From: an uncultured Bacteroidaceae bacterium
GTDB taxonomy: Bacteria; Bacteroidota; Bacteroidia; Bacteroidales; Bacteroidaceae
Direction of reading: 5' to 3'
DNA length: 29,675 nucleotides
NCBI GenBank assembly: GCA_934271655.1
Contig: CAKQRW010000040.1
Location: 1-29,675 of the forward strand
The translations under genes were made by a program, and so were the position numbers. The notes under the pieces were generated by a model. It was not told where the DNA came from, searched no databases, and saw only the letters and a program-made list of their open reading frames with translations. Positions 7,891 to 14,043 of this stretch are shown here, one piece after another (the stretch's first letter is position 1; every line of letters begins with the position of its first letter).

Positions 7891-8076
7891 TAAGTAGGTG
7901 CTCAAAATTATTTTACAGTATCAAAGTACGATGCTCTCATATTTGTCACACTCTCTCTTGGTCATCTTTTCCTTCTGTTTGTCAGTCACTATGCCCGATA
8001 GCTCCATCAAACAGAAGGAAAATCTGCCCCGGGATAGAGCACGTCAAATATAAAAATAATTATGAGCACCTACTTA
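7891..8076. repeat. 186-bp nested palindromic (MITE-like) element
   Basis: Terminal inverted repeats at 7891-7914 and 8053-8076 match at 23 of 24 positions (TAAGTAGGTGCTC at the outer end). Inside, a perfect 15-bp inverted repeat (TTTTCCTTCTGTTTG at 7967-7981 and its complement at 8008-8022) flanks a 26-nt loop, and ATATTTG/CAAATAT (7939-7945, 8045-8051) lies between. No reading frame of useful size is inside. A diverged inverted copy of its left 60 bp forms the left edge of the window. The structure fits a non-autonomous mobile element or a large structured intergenic repeat; no target-site duplication is evident. Confidence 0.6.
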
Positions 8077-8129
8077 ACAATCGCTAGTGTAATGAATGCC
8101 AGTTTGGCATCATGGTTGTACATATAGCG

Positions 8130-8178
8130 ACAAGAGTGGAAGAGGGCACTTGTGTGGCAGTGCCTCTTCCACTCTTGT
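8130..8178 (-). terminator. Stem-loop after the small secreted-protein gene
   Basis: Arms 8130-8149 and 8160-8178 form a 19-bp stem with one bulged G and a 10-nt loop. It lies 54 bp past the stop of the leftward gene ending at 8232. Neither strand has a good T-run after the stem, so it may be a processing or stability element, or a weak terminator. Confidence 0.55.
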
Positions 8179-8231
8179 TGTGTCAGTTATGCGTTGTTTG
8201 TTTCGCTAATTCATTCCTTGGCTGACAACAG

Positions 8232-8552
8232 CTACCTGAGTATGATCTTGCAGGTGGCGTTGCCTACTTTCACAATAACCAGTCCCTTGTGCAGGTGGCT
8301 CAAGCTGATGCTTTTAGAATTGCTGTCAATGCGTTGTGAATAGACAATGTTTCCTGTCATATCGTATACAAGTATCGTCTTTCCGCTGCCGTTCTGCACC
8401 TGCACATTTCCGCTGCTGTACTTTATGGTGATGGCTTCATGCTCTTCTTCTGCTCCTTGCTTGCTGTCATTGTCAGCCATGGCCATGGTTGGGACGGCCA
8501 GCATCATTGTGAGAGTTAGTGTCTTAAGTATGTTGAGTAGTGTTTTCTCCAT
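8232..8552 (-). CDS. Small secreted protein resembling a type IX secretion C-terminal domain
   Basis: This 106-aa protein has a signal peptide (about residues 1-27, MLAVPTMAMA before DND). Almost all of the mature protein (about residues 42-106) resembles a type A T9SS sorting domain: TILVYDMTGNIVYSQRI, then LSHLHKGLVIVKVGNATCKIIL, which parallels the family pattern 'v.ydl.Gr.v ... l..G.yiv.v....~ki..'. Such domains normally sit at the end of large cargo proteins; here only about 15 acidic residues (DNDSKQGAEEEHEAI) precede it. A good promoter lies just upstream and a stem-loop follows, so it appears to be a single-gene unit. It could be a remnant of a larger cargo gene, but the intact signal peptide and promoter argue for a working small protein. 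Confidence 0.75.
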   Translation of the reverse strand: MEKTLLNILKTLTLTMMLAVPTMAMADNDSKQGAEEEHEAITIKYSSGNVQVQNGSGKTILVYDMTGNIVYSQRIDSNSKSISLSHLHKGLVIVKVGNATCKIILR

Positions 8553-8579
8553 AGTTTATAGTTTTGAGGTTTTATTGTG

Positions 8580-8611
8580 CAAATATATGGTTATTTTTTT
8601 TCTCTTCCAAA
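8580..8611 (-). promoter_or_regulatory. Promoter of the small secreted-protein gene
   Basis: On the minus strand TATATTTG (8587-8580) fits TAnnTTTG and TTTG (8611-8608) lies 20 bp upstream, a complete Bacteroidota -33/-7 promoter. The start codon is about 28 bp beyond the -7 element. Confidence 0.7.
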
Positions 8612-8683
8612 TAATTATACAAAAAAGAGGGCATTCATGCCGAAAAATTTCTGATTGAGTGTATATGGACTTATGCCAATAAC

Positions 8684-8720
8684 AAAAAGGAACGATTCCT
8701 GTTTCCAGAAATCGTTCCTT
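8684..8720 (-). terminator. Rho-independent terminator of the PpiD-like gene
   Basis: Arms 8687-8701 and 8706-8720 pair at 14 of 15 positions (AAGGAACGAT at the base) around a TTTC loop. On the minus strand the stem runs straight into TTTTTGTT. It is 205 bp past the stop of the gene ending at 8925, with a tandem repeat in between. Confidence 0.85.
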
Positions 8721-8755
8721 GATGGGGATTAGCCGTATTGTATGACCTGCGTGCT

Positions 8756-8851
8756 GCTGTGATACGTCATTATTTATATTATCCGTGATATGTCTCATTT
8801 ATGTCAGCTGTGATATTGTCATTTATATCAGCCGCGATATGCCATAAATAT
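8756..8851. repeat. Imperfect tandem repeat, about 25-bp period
   Basis: Four diverged units (8756-8781, 8782-8806, 8807-8830, 8831-8851) share SCNGYGATAYGTC followed by ATTTATRTCA. They lie between the PpiD-like stop codon and its terminator, so they would be transcribed into the 3' untranslated RNA. No coding potential is apparent. Confidence 0.6.
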
Positions 8852-8924
8852 AAATAATGTTTATTATAAATAATGTGTCATGGCACTGCCTGTGTGCATG
8901 CAGGCTTATGCCAGGTCTTGTGGC

Positions 8925-11075
8925 TTAGAAGAATCTGTAGCGGTTGTCCTTCACGTTGGCCTTCAGATAGAGAGAGTTGATGATGGCGTTGGAAGCCTGG
9001 GCAAAGTTGGACTGTGCAGCTGTGTTCTGCTCTGCCTGCTTGTCAAACTTCTCTGCGCTCTTGCTCTTGCTGATGACCTGGAACATGTACACGCCATTGT
9101 TGCCCTTCACTGGTCCGGCAAATGCTCCCTTGGCAGTCTTGGCAGACACGGCTCCGATGATTGGCTCGGAAGAAGTAGTGGCTGCCACGAATGTAGGAGC
9201 TGCGAAAGTGACATGCTTGATAGTGTCTACTACAGCGTTCTTCACCTTTGCGGCATCAGCGATGTTCTTCACGTTCTTGACGGACTCGTAGATCTTCTCC
9301 ACCTTCTTCTCTGTCTTGAGCTCGTCAGAGATGTATTCCTTGACCTTGTCGAGAGAACGGTAGCCTTCCTTGTTGATGCCTGTGAGAGCCACGAGAAGGA
9401 GGTGGTCATTGTTGCCGCACTCATAGAGCTGTGACACATTACCTACCTTAGCCTCGTCGAAAGCCCACTTGAGGGCCTCGCGTGTGGCATGAATGCCTGC
9501 GATGTTGTGTGAAGCAGTAGTGATGTCATCAACAGGACGAACTGCATATCCGCTCTTTGGGGCGTTGGCCTCTATCTGCTCGATAGTCTTGTTCTCAGCT
9601 ACGAACGCGGAGAACTTGTTGTACTCCTTGTTGTAAGTCTCGTCAGAGAACTTGAGCTCCTTGACCACAGCTGCCACATTGTACTTGGTGACAGGCTTGG
9701 CTGTCTTCAGCACCTGGAGAATGGCTGTTCCGCCATTGTCGAGGGTGAGCTTCTTGTTGCTGCCAGCGCCCATCGTGAAGAGTGCGTTGACGAATGCCGC
9801 ATTGTTGGCGTCGAGAGATGCATTCTCAAACTCAGAAGAAGTTATCCATGCAGAGTCTCCTGTCTGGTTGTATTTCTTGGCTATCTCCTTGAAGTTGGCT
9901 CCACCGTTGATGGCTGTCATGATGCTGTCTGCCTTCTTGGCGATGTCAGCCTCGTCCTTGCCGATGACTGCTATCTGGCGGAAGAGCACAGAGTCTGGCT
10001 GAGTCTCCTTGCCAAGCACCTTGAATGTGCTGAAGGTGTTGGTCATTGGGTCATACTTGGCGTGTGCTACAGTGCCAACAGCTACGGAGTCGAGTTCTGA
10101 GGCAATCATTGAAGGATATGCGCTCTTGTTCTTGTAGACATCGGTGTACTGGACGAGTGATGATGTCTGGCGGACCACATTGCCTGCAGTGGCGTTGCTT
10201 GTAGCTGCGATGAGCTTAGTCTCAGCCTCCTTCATTTCCTTGAGGGCTGCTGCCTTGTCGGCATCGCTGGCTGTCACTGCCACATCGACAATCTTCAGGT
10301 CGCGTGTCTCTACATACTGCTTGTACTGCTCCTTGTCCTCGTCATATTTGGCCTGGATGTCCTGGTCTGTGACCTTCACCTCGTCATCCTTCACTGATGC
10401 TGCTGGCACAGAAGCGAGAAGGATCTCCGACTCCTCTGAGCGTCCCTCAAAGGCCATCTTGGCTTCGATTGGGTTGGAGAGGAATGACTGCGAGAGAAGG
10501 ATCTGGTACTTCTGTGTGAGGAGCTGGTCGTGAATCTGACGCTGTGCGAAGAGATAATACTTGTATATCTTCTCGTAAGTGTCAGGAATCTGCGTGCCAG
10601 CCTTCTTCATCTTCTGGTACTCTGTGAGGAAGGCGTTCACCATAGCGTAGTCGTAGCGCTTGGTCTGCTGGTTCATGAACACAGGCACCTGAAGCATCTG
10701 GCTGTAACCGCTCTTGATGATTTCAGAAATCTCGTCCTCGCTGACTGCGATGCCGAGCTCTTCACACTCCTTCTTGATGAGCTGTGACTGGACGTATGTC
10801 TGCCATGCCTCATCTTTTACGCGGTTAAGCTCGTCCTCGTTGAATGAGCTCTTCTGAGTGGCAATCTCGTAGTAGTTCTGGAGATCGTCCACCATCTTCT
10901 GGTAGTCTTGAACAGACACAGACTCGCCGTTCACTTCGCCGATTTGCTGGCTGTTGCTGTGGAAGAGGCTCTCTAAGCCTCTGAACAAGTCGCCTGCCAC
11001 GAACAAGAAGAGTGCCAGGGCGATCACTGAAACAAGGAGAACACCCTTGCTTCTGATTTTTTGTAATGCTGCCAT
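8925..11075 (-). CDS. ppiD: PpiD/SurA-like membrane-anchored peptidyl-prolyl isomerase
   Basis: This 716-aa protein has a short cytoplasmic start, one membrane anchor (about residues 11-29), and then a periplasmic chaperone part like the SurA/PpiD N-terminal domain (about residues 45-215, with IGEVNGESVSVQDYQKMVDDL). A parvulin-type rotamase domain follows at about residues 352-458 (FRQIAV...ADIAKKADSIMTAI.GGANFKEIAKKYN...). A further helical/chaperone part (about 470-700) completes it. This layout is the usual Bacteroidota 'peptidylprolyl isomerase' and matches PpiD in topology. It would help fold outer-membrane and secreted proteins at the inner-membrane exit. The strict parvulin GxLG motif is not obvious, so isomerase activity may be weak and the chaperone role dominant. 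It is a single-gene unit with its own promoter and terminator. PpiD rather than SurA is chosen because of the membrane anchor. Confidence 0.87.
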   Translation of the reverse strand: MAALQKIRSKGVLLVSVIALALFLFVAGDLFRGLESLFHSNSQQIGEVNGESVSVQDYQKMVDDLQNYYEIATQKSSFNEDELNRVKDEAWQTYVQSQLIKKECEELGIAVSEDEISEIIKSGYSQMLQVPVFMNQQTKRYDYAMVNAFLTEYQKMKKAGTQIPDTYEKIYKYYLFAQRQIHDQLLTQKYQILLSQSFLSNPIEAKMAFEGRSEESEILLASVPAASVKDDEVKVTDQDIQAKYDEDKEQYKQYVETRDLKIVDVAVTASDADKAAALKEMKEAETKLIAATSNATAGNVVRQTSSLVQYTDVYKNKSAYPSMIASELDSVAVGTVAHAKYDPMTNTFSTFKVLGKETQPDSVLFRQIAVIGKDEADIAKKADSIMTAINGGANFKEIAKKYNQTGDSAWITSSEFENASLDANNAAFVNALFTMGAGSNKKLTLDNGGTAILQVLKTAKPVTKYNVAAVVKELKFSDETYNKEYNKFSAFVAENKTIEQIEANAPKSGYAVRPVDDITTASHNIAGIHATREALKWAFDEAKVGNVSQLYECGNNDHLLLVALTGINKEGYRSLDKVKEYISDELKTEKKVEKIYESVKNVKNIADAAKVKNAVVDTIKHVTFAAPTFVAATTSSEPIIGAVSAKTAKGAFAGPVKGNNGVYMFQVISKSKSAEKFDKQAEQNTAAQSNFAQASNAIINSLYLKANVKDNRYRFF

Positions 11076-11149
11076 TTTTTTGTAATGAAATTTTATTGTT
11101 TTTATTTTGTTTCCCAGTATTAGCTTTTCGCTATGTTCGCAAATTCATG

Positions 11150-11157
11150 CAAAATTA
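11150..11157 (-). promoter_or_regulatory. -7 element for the PpiD-like gene
   Basis: TAATTTTG on the minus strand (11157-11150) fits TAnnTTTG and lies 74 bp before the start codon at 11075. No clear -33 TTTG is seen; TTTCG lies near the expected distance. Confidence 0.45.
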
Positions 11158-11388
11158 CAAAAAATATCTCAGCTTACGAAATTGGATAGGGGAAATTTTA
11201 ATATATAATGTGTTTTTTCAATTTTTATATCTCAAAGTGTCCGCTATGAATAGTTGCCGCGCGTTTTTCTGCCTACGCTCTTCTGCGTATGCCTGCAAAC
11301 TGCCGTCTGGCAGTTGCCGTGCTCGCCGAGCTGATTGGAGCGGAAGAGGAGCGTGCATGTGCATGATGAGGTGTGCTTGATGCGGCAT

Positions 11389-11491
11389 GATGTTTATGGA
11401 GAAACTCCAAGGTGCTTTCACTCCTAAAAGAATGTCATACCTCCATTTTTGAAAGATGTTTATGGAGAAACTCCAAGGTGCTTTCACTCCT
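11389..11491. repeat. Perfect 37-bp direct repeat pair with 29-bp spacer
   Basis: The 37 bases at 11389-11425 recur exactly at 11455-11491, separated by 29 unrelated bases (11426-11454). Each repeat holds a short palindrome, TGGAGAAACTCCA. Repeat and spacer lengths fall in the range of CRISPR arrays, but there are only two repeats and no cas gene or leader is recognised in this window. It may be a minimal or decayed CRISPR array, or a simple segment duplication. Confidence 0.55.
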
Positions 11492-11650
11492 TATGTTCAA
11501 TTTATGATGGGTTGATTCGGAGATGGGATGATTCTGCGATGGGTTGATGGACAAATAATATATTTTGAGCATATATGCAGGTAGTTTCAGTACTGAAGAG
11601 AGCCTGCTTGAGGCATGGAAAAGCAGCGGCGAGACATGCGCCAACCTCGC

Positions 11651-11781
11651 CCAAAGTGCCAAAAGTGCCAAAAGTGCCAAAGTGCCAGAGTATCAAAAAC
11701 GTAGTAAAATATATAAAATAAGCAATATTGATAAATTATACAAGGATTTGGCACTTGACACTTTGGCACTTTTGGCACTTT
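11651..11781. repeat. Inverted GTGCCAAA arrays forming a 26-bp stem
   Basis: The left arm is a run of four GTGCC(A)AA units (11651-11687); the right arm is the inverted array (11748-11781). Bases 11662-11687 and 11756-11781 are complementary at 25 of 26 positions, with a 68-nt A/T-rich loop between. As RNA or cruciform DNA this would be very stable. There is no terminal T-run. Confidence 0.65.
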
Positions 11782-11867
11782 CTCCAGCGGACATGCTCAG
11801 TTGCTGCTGTCTGATAAAAGGGCGAAGAATTTGTCCTGCGGCAGCATTGGATAATTTTCATTGCGCG

Positions 11868-12040
11868 CATTGTCCTATGCCTCCTGCATCATTGTCCTAT
11901 GCCTCCTGCATCATTATCCTATGCTTTCTGCATCATTATCCTATGCTTTCTGCATCATTGTCCTATGCTTTCTGCATCATTGTCCTATGCTTTCTGTACC
12001 GCGACCCTATGCTTTCTGCATTGTGACCCAGTGCTTTGAT
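11868..12040. repeat. 22-bp tandem repeat, about 7.8 units
   Basis: Seven full 22-bp units start at 11868, 11890, 11912, 11934, 11956, 11978 and 12000, followed by a decayed partial unit. The core is CATTRTCCTATGCYTYCTGC. Units change in steps (CCTCCTG in the first two, CTTTCTG later), which points to growth by duplication. The period is not a multiple of three, so it is unlikely to encode a protein repeat. Confidence 0.8.
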
Positions 12041-12262
12041 ATTCTGGCAGGCATGACAAGACGGAAGAAAGACCTTTATTCATCTGATATGACAGCCTGA
12101 TTACAGAGCGATCAGTGTTTAAACATCATTGAATTATTCTGAGCACCAGCTAATCTCAACATTTTGACTTTTTAGTAAGCTTTAATCGTGCCTTAGAAAC
12201 AAAAAGAGTGCTGTTTGATAAAAAAATCCTCGCAAAATAGCTAAAATGTACTTAAAAAAACT

Positions 12263-12270
12263 TATCTTTG
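12263..12270 (+). promoter_or_regulatory. -7 element for the glycogen module
   Basis: TATCTTTG fits TAnnTTTG and lies 41 bp before the glycogen synthase ATG at 12312. The -33 element is not clear in the A-rich DNA upstream. Confidence 0.55.
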
Positions 12271-12311
12271 CACCAGATAAAATTCTATTAGTAAATAAAT
12301 AGTGAATTTAT

Positions 12312-13994
12312 ATGGCTAAAAAAAATTTAGAGCCCAGATTCATTTTTGAGTCAAGTTGGGAAGTATGCAATAAGGTAGGAGGTATCTACACGGTGCTTTC
12401 CACTCGAGCTAAGACCCTTCAAGATCAGCTACCAGGCAAAGCTATGTTTATCGGACCGGATTTTTGGATAGGTAAAAAGAACCCTTTGTTTAGAGAGGTC
12501 AAGACATTGCTAAGCGGATGGCGCGAATACGCTCAGAATGAATGTGGACTTAAAGTGCGTGTTGGACGCTGGCTGGTGCCTGGTGAGCCAACAGCTATAT
12601 TAGTTGACTTCCAGCAGTTTTTTGAAAAACGTAACGAAATCTTCGCGTGGGCATGGGACAATTACCATGTCGACTCGCTAAACGCATATGGCGACTATGA
12701 CGAAAGCCTCATGTTCTCATGGGCGGCAGGCAAGGTCGTGGAAAGCTTCTGCAAATACAATAAGGTTGCAGTCAAGGACAATGTGATTTTTCAGGCGCAT
12801 GAATGGCAGACATGCCTTGCAGCCCTTTATATACAAAAGAATGTGCCAGAGGTTGCAACCATCTTCACCACACACGCCACAACTATCGGACGCTCGATAG
12901 CAGGCAATGGAAAACCTCTTTATGACCATCTCGACAATTACAACGGTGACCAGATGGCCAACGAGCTCAACGTGCAGGCAAAGCACAGCGTGGAGAAACA
13001 GGCCGCATGGCATGTAGACTGCTTCACCACGGTGAGCGACATCACAGCGCGAGAGTGTGAGGCTCTGCTCGACAAGAAGGTGGACGCAGTGCTGATGAAC
13101 GGCTTCGAGAATGACTTTGTGCCGTCGCCTGTGCCAACATTCAACACTCTGCGCAGAAGGGCACGCGCTTCCATGCTGCGTGTTGCTAACACGCTGATGG
13201 GCACAAAACTTGAGGACGACACTCTCATCGTCAGCATAGGCGGACGATATGAATATTCCAACAAGGGCATCAACGTGTTTGTAGATGCCATGAACCGCCT
13301 CCGTGCCAATGATGCCCTCGACCGCCAGGTGCTGGCGTTTGTCATGGTGCCTGCATGGACGAAGGGACCGCGGCAGGACCTCATCGACGCCATGAAGGTC
13401 GGGGCTAAGAACAAGACTGTGCATGGCGACCCGCGCATCACTCATGAGCTCCATGAGCCTGAGAATGACAAGGTGCTGGGCCAGATGAACTGGCTTAACT
13501 TCTACAACGACCCCAAAGACAAGGTGAAGCTCGTCTTTGTGCCATGCTACCTGGACGGACGTGACGGCATTTTCAACCTCACATACTACCAGTTGCTCAT
13601 CGGTGTGGACATCACAGTCTTCCCGTCATACTATGAGCCTTGGGGCTACACTCCGCTGGAGTCTGTCGCCTTCCATGTGCCATGCGTCACAACAGACCTC
13701 GCCGGCTTTGGCATATGGGCCAATGATGTGAAGGGCGGAGAAAGCGAGATAGAAGATGGAGTGAAGACCATACATCGCTCGGACTACAACTTCAACGAGG
13801 TGAGCGACACGATAGTGGACACCATCATCAGGTTCTCTAAGCTTGAGAAGAAAGAGGTGACAGTGGTGCGCCGCAATGCTGCAAGGATAGCAGAGAAGGC
13901 CCTGTGGCGTCACTTTATCAAGTACTACTACCAGGCTTACGAGATAGCTCTGAAGAACCGTAAGGCAAGGTTGAAGGACGAAACGTCCAAGTGA
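12312..13994 (+). CDS. Glycogen synthase, GT3 (eukaryote-like) family
   Basis: This 560-aa enzyme would transfer glucose from UDP-glucose to growing alpha-1,4-glucan in the cytoplasm. The N-terminus (residues 10-35, FESSWEVCNKVGGIYTVLSTRA) matches the GT3 pattern 'E.a.evanrvGGIYtVl.tKa' of yeast and animal glycogen synthases, not the KVGGLADV of bacterial GT5 GlgA. The C-terminal catalytic segment PSYYEPWGYTPLES (residues 438-451, Glu442) is the GT-B nucleotide-sugar motif. Family members from animals are longer; the regulatory phosphorylation tails are absent here, as is usual for bacterial members. A glucan phosphorylase gene follows after 49 bp, forming a synthesis and breakdown pair. No ADP-glucose pyrophosphorylase or branching enzyme is in the window, in keeping with UDP-glucose use. 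Confidence 0.92.
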   Translation: MAKKNLEPRFIFESSWEVCNKVGGIYTVLSTRAKTLQDQLPGKAMFIGPDFWIGKKNPLFREVKTLLSGWREYAQNECGLKVRVGRWLVPGEPTAILVDFQQFFEKRNEIFAWAWDNYHVDSLNAYGDYDESLMFSWAAGKVVESFCKYNKVAVKDNVIFQAHEWQTCLAALYIQKNVPEVATIFTTHATTIGRSIAGNGKPLYDHLDNYNGDQMANELNVQAKHSVEKQAAWHVDCFTTVSDITARECEALLDKKVDAVLMNGFENDFVPSPVPTFNTLRRRARASMLRVANTLMGTKLEDDTLIVSIGGRYEYSNKGINVFVDAMNRLRANDALDRQVLAFVMVPAWTKGPRQDLIDAMKVGAKNKTVHGDPRITHELHEPENDKVLGQMNWLNFYNDPKDKVKLVFVPCYLDGRDGIFNLTYYQLLIGVDITVFPSYYEPWGYTPLESVAFHVPCVTTDLAGFGIWANDVKGGESEIEDGVKTIHRSDYNFNEVSDTIVDTIIRFSKLEKKEVTVVRRNAARIAEKALWRHFIKYYYQAYEIALKNRKARLKDETSK

Positions 13995-14043
13995 AAGTGA
14001 GAAAATAAGAAAATAACAACAAATATTCAACAACTAACTATTT

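Larger units (their letters stand above)
11158..12262. other. 1.1-kb gene-poor, repeat-rich intergenic region
   Basis: No frame here looks like a real gene: the longest ones (for example 11565-12026 rightward) are built from repeats whose periods are not multiples of three or give low-complexity peptides. The stretch holds a small hairpin (AACTGCC/GGCAGTT, 11298-11315), a 37-bp direct repeat pair, inverted GTGCCAAA arrays and a 22-bp tandem array, listed separately. A weak match to the MITE-like terminal repeat (16 of 21) lies at 12133-12153. Confidence 0.6.

Noticed and set aside
4585..7905. SusC/SusD polysaccharide-utilisation pair
   Set aside because: The barrel protein is not followed by a SusD-type lipoprotein, and no glycoside hydrolase is nearby.
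11218..11487. Leftward frame containing a repeated KAPWSFSINI peptide
   Set aside because: The peptide repeat is just the 37-bp DNA repeat read through; nothing else supports a gene.
11565..12026. A 153-codon rightward frame across the repeat region
   Set aside because: It is made of the GTGCCAAA and 22-bp arrays, giving low-complexity Cys/Leu/Ser peptides; the period is not a multiple of three and there is no promoter or homologue likeness.
12717..13454. 245-codon leftward frame opposite glycogen synthase
   Set aside because: Antisense to an unambiguous GT3 catalytic domain; no family resemblance.
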